Shown one piece after another: positions 1 to 6,480 of a stretch of 8,607 bases of DNA. Where the stretch lies: assembly GCA_002498455.1 (NCBI GenBank), contig DAHO01000081.1:34310-42916 (forward strand). The letters run 5' to 3'. The stretch comes from Euryarchaeota archaeon UBA602. Its GTDB lineage: Archaea > Thermoplasmatota > Poseidoniia > Poseidoniales > Thalassarchaeaceae. Below the pieces are notes generated by a model. The model searched no databases. It worked only from the letters and a program-made list of their open reading frames with translations, and had not been told where the DNA came from. The position numbers and the translations under genes are program-made. Every line of letters begins with the position of its first letter. Position 1 is the first letter of the stretch.

Positions 1-768
1 ACCGTCCACTCCGGGTACACCACCCCACACACCATCATGAATATCGGCAAATCTATTGTTCTCGATAAGGGCGCCTCCACCCTCATTAAGCGAATGCACC
101 TCATGCAATGAGATTCCTAGGCCAATTGAACCTCCAACACCCCCGATGTCGTAGATTTCATTTCCTCGAATTTCTAAACCATCAATCGTATTCGTTGCGG
201 TACCACCGGGTTTCGCATCGGTCAAGATTCCCCACGATGTTGAACGAAGACCATCGACTCTTTTCGCCATTCCGTGGATGAAATTGTTTTCGATTTCGAT
301 ATCGGATAAGTCACCTTGTGCACCCGAGACATAAATTCCCCAACGGGTACTTTCATCTCCACGAATATCAAAGCCATCAATTGACACCTGACTACTTTGG
401 ATCAGGAATCCACCAGATGTCTGTTCAATATCAACAATGGTCTCACTTGAGTCTCCAGCACTTCTAACCAAAGCACTCTGTCCACTCCCTGCACCTTTGA
501 GAGTTAGGGGGTGGGGGATGGTAATGGAACTCGTAAGCTCGTAAGTTCCAGGACTTACCCAGATGGTATCACTTGGACTAGAAGCGATGACAGCGTCCGC
601 TATCGAGCAATATGGGTCCTCCGCTGAACCGTCACCAGAATTAGGGCAATTGGCCACATCGACATAGATCTCACTTCGACCTTGTGTAGCAGAACTCATT
701 GGCAAAGATACCGAGAGGAACAAAAGAGAAACAAGCGAAAGCGCTAGTACTCGTTTTGATCCAACCAA
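1..768 (-). CDS. Secreted right-handed beta-helix (pectin-lyase-fold) protein, N-terminal 256 residues, runs off left edge
   Basis: The frame is open from a TTG at 768 to the window edge (256 codons, no stop). Residues 1-27 form a signal peptide: Lys5/Arg6, a hydrophobic run of Leu/Val/Ser, then a likely cleavage at SSA-TQ. Residues 33-92 have the classic start of a parallel beta-helix: EIYVDVANCPNSGDGS, DPYCSIADAV, DTIWVSPGTYEL and a following PLTLKGAG strand. From about 115 on, short strands recur as VSIDGFDIRG, IEIENNFIHG, LEIRGNEIYD and ALIENNRF, the asparagine-ladder pattern of PbH1 repeats. No lyase catalytic residues can be assigned in the visible part, so it may be a binding or structural protein instead. 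TTG is chosen because AGGTGA lies 4 bases upstream and because the in-frame ATG at 699 would delete most of the signal peptide. It follows the large TSP3/RCC1 gene by 15 bases, so co-transcription is likely. The C-terminus and any membrane anchor are outside the window. Confidence 0.86.
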   Translation of the reverse strand, partial: MVGSKRVLALSLVSLLFLSVSLPMSSATQGRSEIYVDVANCPNSGDGSAEDPYCSIADAVIASSPSDTIWVSPGTYELTSSITIPHPLTLKGAGSGQSALVRSAGDSSETIVDIEQTSGGFLIQSSQVSIDGFDIRGDESTRWGIYVSGAQGDLSDIEIENNFIHGMAKRVDGLRSTSWGILTDAKPGGTATNTIDGLEIRGNEIYDIGGVGGSIGLGISLHEVHSLNEGGGALIENNRFADIHDGVWGGVPGVDG

Positions 769-772
769 AAGC

Positions 773-778
773 TCACCT
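773..778 (-). promoter_or_regulatory. Shine-Dalgarno site for the beta-helix gene
   Basis: The minus strand reads AGGTGA with 4 bases before the TTG start at 768. It lies in the 15-base gap after the upstream stop codon. It decides the non-ATG start and matches the AGGTG used by the upstream gene at similar spacing. Confidence 0.7.
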
Positions 779-783
779 CGACT

Positions 784-3700
784 TCACCAATCATCATCAT
801 CGGGCACATCATCTAATTTTTCAGCATCCCTGTATTTCTTGTAGGCCTTCCATTCTTCATCAGAAATCTCGCCATCCCCATCCGTATCAATGGCATCGAA
901 CATCACATCGCCGTCCACGCTTCTTTCCCAGGCATTCCTTTCAGCGGCCTTTCTTCGCATCAGGGACATCACAGTCAACCCGACTGCAATCATGAGCGAA
1001 ATCAAAAAGGCCCCAATGGCCCAGAAATCTCTATTTTCACCTTCACTATTTCCACTTGACAAAACACAGCCCTGAGAGTCAACAATCGATCGTTGTGCTC
1101 TCTGCGTATTTGGGCAGAGATCGAAATCATCGATGACTCCATCTCCATCCGTATCGTCGGTGACAATGTCATCTCCTTCAATCGAACAACCATTTGTTTT
1201 CACAGGTGTATTTGCGGGGGTATTGATGCACCGATCCAAGTCATTGGTAATACCATCGCCATCACTATCAAGTTGGTAACTTGCACATCCGTTGACATTG
1301 ACATTCAGGTCTTGAACTGTGTTTGGACATGCATCCAATATGTCGACCACTCCATCATTGTCTGCATCGGATAATCCTGCCGTACATCCAAGCAAATCGA
1401 CTTCTGCTCCCAATGGTGTATTCAAGCACTGATCATTTGAGTCAGATACTCCGTCACCATCAGCATCTCTCTGTGTTGCACCACAACCCACCAAGTCAAC
1501 GGTCACAACATCATAACCAGGGGTTCCTGGACAATCATCATTTGAGTCGGACACTCCATCATTGTCGGAATCTTTCTGACTCAAACCACAGCCTTGTGAA
1601 TCGACGACATCACTAGCGGGGGTGAAAGGACAGTTGTCGTAGATGTCTGCAACACCATCCAAGTCATTGTCATCGGTCACAACATCGCCTTCTGCACACC
1701 CGACCATATTGATCTCGGAGCCCGGAGGCGTGGTATCACACACATCGATCTCATCATTGACAGAATCTCCATCAGAATCCTTTTCCGAAGGTGCGCAACC
1801 ATCCAAATCAACTGACGAACTCAATGGAGAATCAGGACACTGGTCAATATTGTCTGTGACCCCGTCTCCATCACTATCCATTTGAGAACCGCCACAACCA
1901 AATTCATTCACAGATTCATTTCCAGGCGTTCCAGGACACTGATCTGCGATATCCTTGTACCCATCTCCATCCGTATCTCTTTCTGATGGTCCACAACCCG
2001 TTAGGACATTGACTTGAGCGTGTTCCGAAAATGGTGTATTCAAACATTGGTCGACATCTTCTGTCACTGAGTCCCTGTCGGTGTCATCAAGACAACCGTC
2101 TGAACCCAATACACCCGTTCCATCTCCAACGTATAGATCATACTCTGGTGCTGCAAATTCTGTTGGACAACTGTCATCCGGATCATAGAATTGATCATCG
2201 TCGGCATTATCTATACAACCATCCGCTCCAGTTACTGAAGACCCATTGCCAGTATAATCATCATAATTTAGCGCATTAATATCTGGACAATCATCATTCC
2301 AAATGGGCACTTGATCTCCATCATCGTCCGATTCGAGAATGGTCAACAGGGTAGTCCTCTCAAGCGAAGCACCGCCAATGTCATCGTAGGCGATTAAGCG
2401 GATATACAAGTCACCAGTAGGCAGTAAATTTGTGCTGAAGTTGTTTGAGTTGGGCATACGATCCAAACCGGTAAACCCTTCATAGACATCAGTCTGATTG
2501 TAATATTCGACTGCTGAAGTATCGAAATTAATCTTGTAAATCATCCATTCATAGGTCACAATCGGTCGTTCACTGGTAAATTCAACGGTGAAATTCACTG
2601 GCCGACCTTTGAACACCGCTTGACCGGTAGGGGTATTCTGCCAAAACTCACTGGTAATTTGAACTTCACCTTGAAGCATGGGCCGATTCCACACTGAGAT
2701 ATTGAATTCCGAAGAATCGTAACCCCCTCCATTCCAGGAATATAGGGTCAATTCGATGGGTTCATGATGTACGGCTTCCGGTTCACCAGAAATGACTCCA
2801 TTTGTAGTGTTGAATTCCAAACCTTGAGGCAACACACCGTCATTTTTTCCAGGAGGATTTGCAGAAACCATCTGTAGGCCGTGATCGGTGTTGCTTGTAG
2901 CCCCGATTCCTGTGAGGTAGTTCGATCCCTCTCCACCACAATATGGAGCATTTTCTCCTTCGAGCTCTACACAGATTGTAGACTCAATATTGTACTGTTG
3001 ACTTCCGCTCAACTTGGCAACATACAGTCCAGTCACAGTCTTGTAATCTTCATCATAGCCTACACCTGCCCAATACAAGGCATGCCATCCATTCAAATTT
3101 GCTCCAAAGCATCGAACCAGACCATCTTCAAACAGGACACATGTACCACTCTGACTCTTCGCAACAGTGACGGGGACAGAGTTTGAATCGATAGTCAAAC
3201 TCTGCCCACTGGCATGGTTTGTGAAATCAATATGGTTCACGTTGTCTGAAGATGTATCAGTACTACTGCTTGGATTGTTTTGACGGTCATGTCCTTCCCC
3301 CCAACACCAAAGCCGAACTACGATGGATGTGGAATCTGTACGATCGTTTCCAATCACGCAAACACCATTATCATCTAAATCAAAGTCAGTGATTTCAACA
3401 TCAGTATATGCTGAACTGAATGACACCTTAATGGGAACTTCGTTTTGCTTACTCTTGCTGTAGTCTCCGGCTATACTACCTCCATAAGTAGCCAACCAAT
3501 TTGCTTCATTGTGACCGTTCGAATTACTACTACTGCTGCCCCAACACCATAGATCTCCATTCGAGTCCAAGGCACAAACTCGACTTGAGTAGACTTCAAC
3601 ATCAACGAAATTAACCGTTTCTTCTACATGAACTCTAGTTGGATAATATCGTGACTCAAGATCTCCCACGCCCAATTGACCATAATTGTTGTATCCCCAA

Positions 3701-6117
3701 CAATACAACTTCGAAGCGGCGATTGCACAAGCAGTATTCCCGTGGATTGAGATGTCCTGCACAGTAGGTTCTGTCCAAGTTGAGGATTGATTGGTAGCAG
3801 GCAAAGGATAAGACATCGAATCGATGAAGACTCGATCGGACCCAGATGTTGATGGGTCTACATCCTTGGAGTATTCCAATACGATTGAGTGATTCCCTGA
3901 AGTAACAGGAATGGTTACTACTCGCCAACCCACCATATCCACAGCCACATTTGGACTTACGGAACCATCGATGTAAATGTTCAATTTATCACCTGCGTGA
4001 CTCGAATCAAATGCACACAATTTGAGGAACCCATCACCTGTTTCGACATCGAAAGTAATTGTAGAATGTTCACCATCCGCAATAGTTTCATCGGCGTTTG
4101 TATCATAATCCCCAAGATTTGAAGATGCGGAACCGAGCCCCTTCCACCCATCAACAAAGCCAGAGGTTTGAGGAACTTGACTCAGCCCACTGGAATTCAT
4201 AAATGACCAATTTCCACTGCTGGACTCTGTCTCATTCCATGCAAAAGAAGTACCATTTTCGAACGATTCGAAATGGTGATCGGATTCAACCCTCCACTCA
4301 CAACCAATGTGGGTTTGTGTTTCACTTCCACGATTATCGTATGTTGCTGCAACAGGCTCCTGTTGTGCAGCCAGATTTGTCGCAAATGAGATCTGTGAAG
4401 CACTCTGGTAAACACCAGTATTGCCATTCCCTAGAGTGCCGTGATTGCTGTTCCCCCAACACCACAATGTCCCATTGGTCACAATTGCGCAGGCAACATG
4501 TGTTCCGAGCTCGATTTGCTGAATATCTAAATTGGAAGCACTCCCAACAAGCGGAGTGGGCTGTCGGAAATGGGTGGAACTAGCAGACTCATTATCCAAA
4601 ACTTGACCATCATTCTTCCCCCAACAGTAAACCTTTCCATCCTCAACTAAGGCGCAGGCCCGGTTATTATCGATGTCCATACCACCCAAATAATTCGCAT
4701 GTTTACCCCTCAATTCCCACCAAGCATCATCTCCACCTGTATTGATCGGAGGCTCAATCGTTTCGAAATCCCCACGAGTGAGGTGATATTCGGAATATGA
4801 ACCATGATCGATAGCTGGGGAATCGGGCTCGACAATTTCAATCGACATCACCCGCGATTCTCCGGAACTCATGAGTTGAAAGCCAACTGAAACATTCTCA
4901 TACCATGCAAAAATCTTGTAGTCGCTGACGTCCATAACTCCAGTTGGAGTTCCGAAAATCTCTCCTGTTGTGAGATTTAATTCGATGCCATCTGGCAAGA
5001 CAGGATAGGCATTGGGGTATGGATCTCTTTGCCAATTTTCGCCCCTGCCTAAGTGATTACTGTTCCACGCCCTGTTATAGTCAAGGTTTGAATAAGTAAA
5101 ATAACGCAATTCATCAATGGTCCCATCAAAACCATCTGCAAAAATACATTCATTGCCTTGACCCCATGTCATGATATCGGTCTCTACCTCTTCAGGATTG
5201 GTGTTGTTCTGAATCGAGAACGTTCCAACAGAACTCGATGCATTGTCGACAAAAACTTGAGTTTGCAAGTTGTGACCATTGTGTTGGCGATGATAACGAA
5301 CTCCAATGTAGTTCCACTCTCCAACATCAACAGTCTGCATATCTACTGTTCCGAGGGTACTTCCAGTCTTGGTTCTGTAAATCGTACTTTCATCCACTTC
5401 ATTCTCGTTGCTTGCACCCCAATAGTAGTTCACTTGCAGATATCCATCGGCCATAAGATTGACAATGATTGCATCGAAGGTACCATTGGGATTCATGATT
5501 TCACGCTTGAACAATTGCCCTCCAAGCACATCCGGTTTGAAATATCCAGCAAAACCGTTGGAATATCTATGCCAACTAGCATCATGGGGCTGGCAATTAC
5601 CTGCAGTTAGATTATCTCCACCATAACCACTCAACTCATACCCCTGCCGCCAATAACCATCCATTGCCCAATTCGTCACCCCATTGCTGATGAGATCATC
5701 AGGAACATGATCCGTTTGCACATCATCACCTTGATCGACACGTCCTGGTGTATCGAAATTCCACCAATGCACCCCCATAGCGGCCCCCGGGTTAAAATTT
5801 GGATAATCTCTGGTCAACCCATCAGCAGGCTCTACTGAGAAACCATCCCACTGTGAAGATGATGTCGGGGGGATGCGCATGGGTGCATGGGCGACTGACA
5901 TTGTCGAACCATTGACCAGTGCATTCGATCCAGTCATAGACATGGCCATCGGAGAATAAAGGATGTAATTGGGGAGTTGTGCCCCACTGGTCATTTGCAT
6001 ATTGCTTGTACCTTCTAGAACACCCAATTCGTCAGATACTTCATTTTCTTCTGACAAAAATCCAGTCATTGGCATGAGAATCATCAGCAATGCAAGGTAA
6101 ATCGCTTTCCACTTCAT
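784..6117 (-). CDS. Giant membrane-anchored surface protein: LamG-like, putative-Ig, interrupted RCC1 propeller, TSP3 array, membrane helix, cytoplasmic EF-hand (1777 aa)
   Basis: Residues 1-20 are a signal peptide (MKWKAIYLALLMILMPMTG). Domains in order: LamG/concanavalin-like about 110-350 (DGTIDELRYFTYS near its end); putative-Ig about 370-431 (LPDGIELNLTTGEIFGTPTG); RCC1-like blades about 478-1085 with CWG-type motifs at Cys 498, 553, 806, 858, 938, 1003 and 1060, interrupted by a jelly-roll-like insert at about 610-773; a second putative-Ig about 1095-1145; Ig/PKD-like about 1150-1262; twelve TSP3 motifs about 1263-1695; membrane helix about 1698-1718 followed by MRRK; canonical EF-hand loop DTDGDGEISDEE at 1744-1755; acidic end DDDDW. 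More than 20 Asn-X-Ser/Thr sequons suggest heavy glycosylation. Topology should be large outside, about 57 residues inside. ATG 6117 is preferred over the in-frame GTG at 6126 because that GTG is part of the AGGTG ribosome binding site. Adhesion or receptor function is inference; no enzyme motif was found. Confidence 0.93.
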   Translation of the reverse strand: MKWKAIYLALLMILMPMTGFLSEENEVSDELGVLEGTSNMQMTSGAQLPNYILYSPMAMSMTGSNALVNGSTMSVAHAPMRIPPTSSSQWDGFSVEPADGLTRDYPNFNPGAAMGVHWWNFDTPGRVDQGDDVQTDHVPDDLISNGVTNWAMDGYWRQGYELSGYGGDNLTAGNCQPHDASWHRYSNGFAGYFKPDVLGGQLFKREIMNPNGTFDAIIVNLMADGYLQVNYYWGASNENEVDESTIYRTKTGSTLGTVDMQTVDVGEWNYIGVRYHRQHNGHNLQTQVFVDNASSSVGTFSIQNNTNPEEVETDIMTWGQGNECIFADGFDGTIDELRYFTYSNLDYNRAWNSNHLGRGENWQRDPYPNAYPVLPDGIELNLTTGEIFGTPTGVMDVSDYKIFAWYENVSVGFQLMSSGESRVMSIEIVEPDSPAIDHGSYSEYHLTRGDFETIEPPINTGGDDAWWELRGKHANYLGGMDIDNNRACALVEDGKVYCWGKNDGQVLDNESASSTHFRQPTPLVGSASNLDIQQIELGTHVACAIVTNGTLWCWGNSNHGTLGNGNTGVYQSASQISFATNLAAQQEPVAATYDNRGSETQTHIGCEWRVESDHHFESFENGTSFAWNETESSSGNWSFMNSSGLSQVPQTSGFVDGWKGLGSASSNLGDYDTNADETIADGEHSTITFDVETGDGFLKLCAFDSSHAGDKLNIYIDGSVSPNVAVDMVGWRVVTIPVTSGNHSIVLEYSKDVDPSTSGSDRVFIDSMSYPLPATNQSSTWTEPTVQDISIHGNTACAIAASKLYCWGYNNYGQLGVGDLESRYYPTRVHVEETVNFVDVEVYSSRVCALDSNGDLWCWGSSSSNSNGHNEANWLATYGGSIAGDYSKSKQNEVPIKVSFSSAYTDVEITDFDLDDNGVCVIGNDRTDSTSIVVRLWCWGEGHDRQNNPSSSTDTSSDNVNHIDFTNHASGQSLTIDSNSVPVTVAKSQSGTCVLFEDGLVRCFGANLNGWHALYWAGVGYDEDYKTVTGLYVAKLSGSQQYNIESTICVELEGENAPYCGGEGSNYLTGIGATSNTDHGLQMVSANPPGKNDGVLPQGLEFNTTNGVISGEPEAVHHEPIELTLYSWNGGGYDSSEFNISVWNRPMLQGEVQITSEFWQNTPTGQAVFKGRPVNFTVEFTSERPIVTYEWMIYKINFDTSAVEYYNQTDVYEGFTGLDRMPNSNNFSTNLLPTGDLYIRLIAYDDIGGASLERTTLLTILESDDDGDQVPIWNDDCPDINALNYDDYTGNGSSVTGADGCIDNADDDQFYDPDDSCPTEFAAPEYDLYVGDGTGVLGSDGCLDDTDRDSVTEDVDQCLNTPFSEHAQVNVLTGCGPSERDTDGDGYKDIADQCPGTPGNESVNEFGCGGSQMDSDGDGVTDNIDQCPDSPLSSSVDLDGCAPSEKDSDGDSVNDEIDVCDTTPPGSEINMVGCAEGDVVTDDNDLDGVADIYDNCPFTPASDVVDSQGCGLSQKDSDNDGVSDSNDDCPGTPGYDVVTVDLVGCGATQRDADGDGVSDSNDQCLNTPLGAEVDLLGCTAGLSDADNDGVVDILDACPNTVQDLNVNVNGCASYQLDSDGDGITNDLDRCINTPANTPVKTNGCSIEGDDIVTDDTDGDGVIDDFDLCPNTQRAQRSIVDSQGCVLSSGNSEGENRDFWAIGAFLISLMIAVGLTVMSLMRRKAAERNAWERSVDGDVMFDAIDTDGDGEISDEEWKAYKKYRDAEKLDDVPDDDDW
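1033..2330 (-). repeat. TSP3 calcium-binding repeat array in the RCC1/TSP3 protein (12 motifs)
   Basis: Twelve tandem units of roughly 33-36 residues (about 100-108 bases) follow DxDxDG(V/I)xDxxDxCPxTP plus a second Cys (GC) about 15 residues later. Examples are DSDGDGVTDNIDQCPDSP and DADGDGVSDSNDQCLNTP. TSP3 repeats are known to wrap around many calcium ions and form stiff stalks. The first two units are longer and divergent (NDDCPD, DDSCPT, each followed by a GDGT/GNGS-type loop). Two units (around 1680 and 1160) carry an extra acidic V/I-VTDD leader. Confidence 0.9.
2870..4690 (-). repeat. RCC1-like beta-propeller repeats, seven blades with one insert
   Basis: Seven copies of a C(A/V)(L/I)-x-(D/N)G-x-(L/V)-x-CWG motif can be counted, with CWG cysteines at positions near 4626, 4461, 3702, 3546, 3306, 3111 and 2940. 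Blade 1 reads ACALVEDGKVYCWGKN and blade 3 YCWGYNNYGQLG. The last two blades are degenerate (CFG and CGG in place of CWG). Seven is the normal blade number of a closed RCC1 propeller. Each blade has a Cys pair, usually 9 residues apart. RCC1 folds bind proteins or nucleosomes in eukaryotes; the ligand of an extracellular archaeal version is unknown. Confidence 0.82.
3799..4290 (-). other. Jelly-roll-like domain inserted between RCC1 blades 2 and 3
   Basis: About 165 residues separate blade 2 from blade 3. They read like an all-beta MAM/carbohydrate-binding-like sandwich: FESFENGTSFAWN at the start, HSTITFDVETGDGFLKLCAF and GDKLNIYIDGS in the middle, WRVVTIPVTSGNHSIVLEYS and DRVFIDSMSYP at the end. 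The family is not certain; the fold class is inferred from the alternating hydrophobic strands and the NIYIDG / HSIVLEY pattern. Sequons are frequent in its first part. Confidence 0.55.
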
Positions 6118-6120
6118 ACG

Positions 6121-6137
6121 GGACACCTACGGTGTCC
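6121..6137 (-). promoter_or_regulatory. Perfect 7-bp inverted repeat covering the ribosome binding site
   Basis: The minus strand reads GGACACC GTA GGTGTCC, a perfect palindrome with a 3-base spacer, ending 3 bases before the ATG at 6117. The right arm contains the AGGTG Shine-Dalgarno core. In an mRNA starting upstream it would form a GC-rich hairpin hiding the site; as DNA it could be a repressor operator. Either role is inference. Confidence 0.5.
6124..6128 (-). promoter_or_regulatory. Shine-Dalgarno site for the RCC1/TSP3 gene
   Basis: AGGTG on the minus strand, 6 bases before the ATG at 6117, complementary to the CACCU of a typical 16S rRNA 3' end. Its GTG is in frame and could be mistaken for the start codon. 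Confidence 0.65.
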
Positions 6138-6151
6138 CCGTCGAGAGTGGC

Positions 6152-6161
6152 AAATATAATA
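6152..6161 (-). promoter_or_regulatory. Candidate archaeal TATA box
   Basis: The minus strand reads GTATTATATT in the 78-base gap between the two large genes. A start site about 25 bases downstream would fall near 6130, giving a leader of about 13 bases that still includes the Shine-Dalgarno. It would let the RCC1/TSP3 gene and the beta-helix gene be transcribed apart from the upstream gene. The purine-rich GCGGG just upstream could serve as a BRE, though the match is weak. No clear T-rich terminator was seen in this gap. Confidence 0.45.
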
Positions 6162-6195
6162 CCCGCTGTCTTTGCCAAAATCCACTTGATTCCCG

Positions 6196-6480
6196 TCAAT
6201 CAAACAAATCGTCATCATCGTCTAACAGGTCATTCATGTCAGGTAATGCATCCTCAGGATCAATTTCGAAATCATCATCATCGTCATCAAACAAATCAGG
6301 CAGGCTTTCACCTTCGTCTAGGTCGGCGGCGACATCACCCACATCATCATCTAACCAACTGTCATCGTCATCGAGTGTGGATGAATCATCATCCCAATCG
6401 TCCACATCATCGTCAGAAGCTTCAGCAATATCATCATCGTCAAGTTCAGCGAATATGTCGTCTGCAGTCAACTCTTTCTT
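6196..6480 (-). other. Aspartate-rich cytoplasmic tail coded by GAT/GAC runs
   Basis: The last roughly 95 residues are mostly Asp with spaced hydrophobics, in recurring blocks such as DDIFAELDDDD, LPDLFDDDDDD and LPDMNDLLDDDDDLFD. On the plus strand this appears as runs of ATC/GTC triplets. The blocks resemble short linear binding motifs (hydrophobic pair plus acid run) and may be an internal duplication. The function is unknown; charge-based binding of a basic partner or cations is possible. Confidence 0.7.

Noticed and set aside
784..786. Possible stop-codon readthrough joining the giant protein to the beta-helix protein, since they share one frame with a single TGA between them
   Set aside because: The downstream protein has its own ribosome binding site, start and signal peptide, and the upstream protein already ends with a membrane anchor and cytoplasmic tail, so two separate genes explain it better.
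5158..5610. Plus-strand 150-codon open frame opposite the LamG region
   Set aside because: Its product has no recognisable family pattern, and the opposite strand codes for a clear LamG-like domain. It is explained as a chance open frame.
6124..6126. GTG at 6126 as the start of the giant gene
   Set aside because: It is in frame but its bases form the AGGTG site for the ATG at 6117; no comparably placed Shine-Dalgarno serves the GTG.
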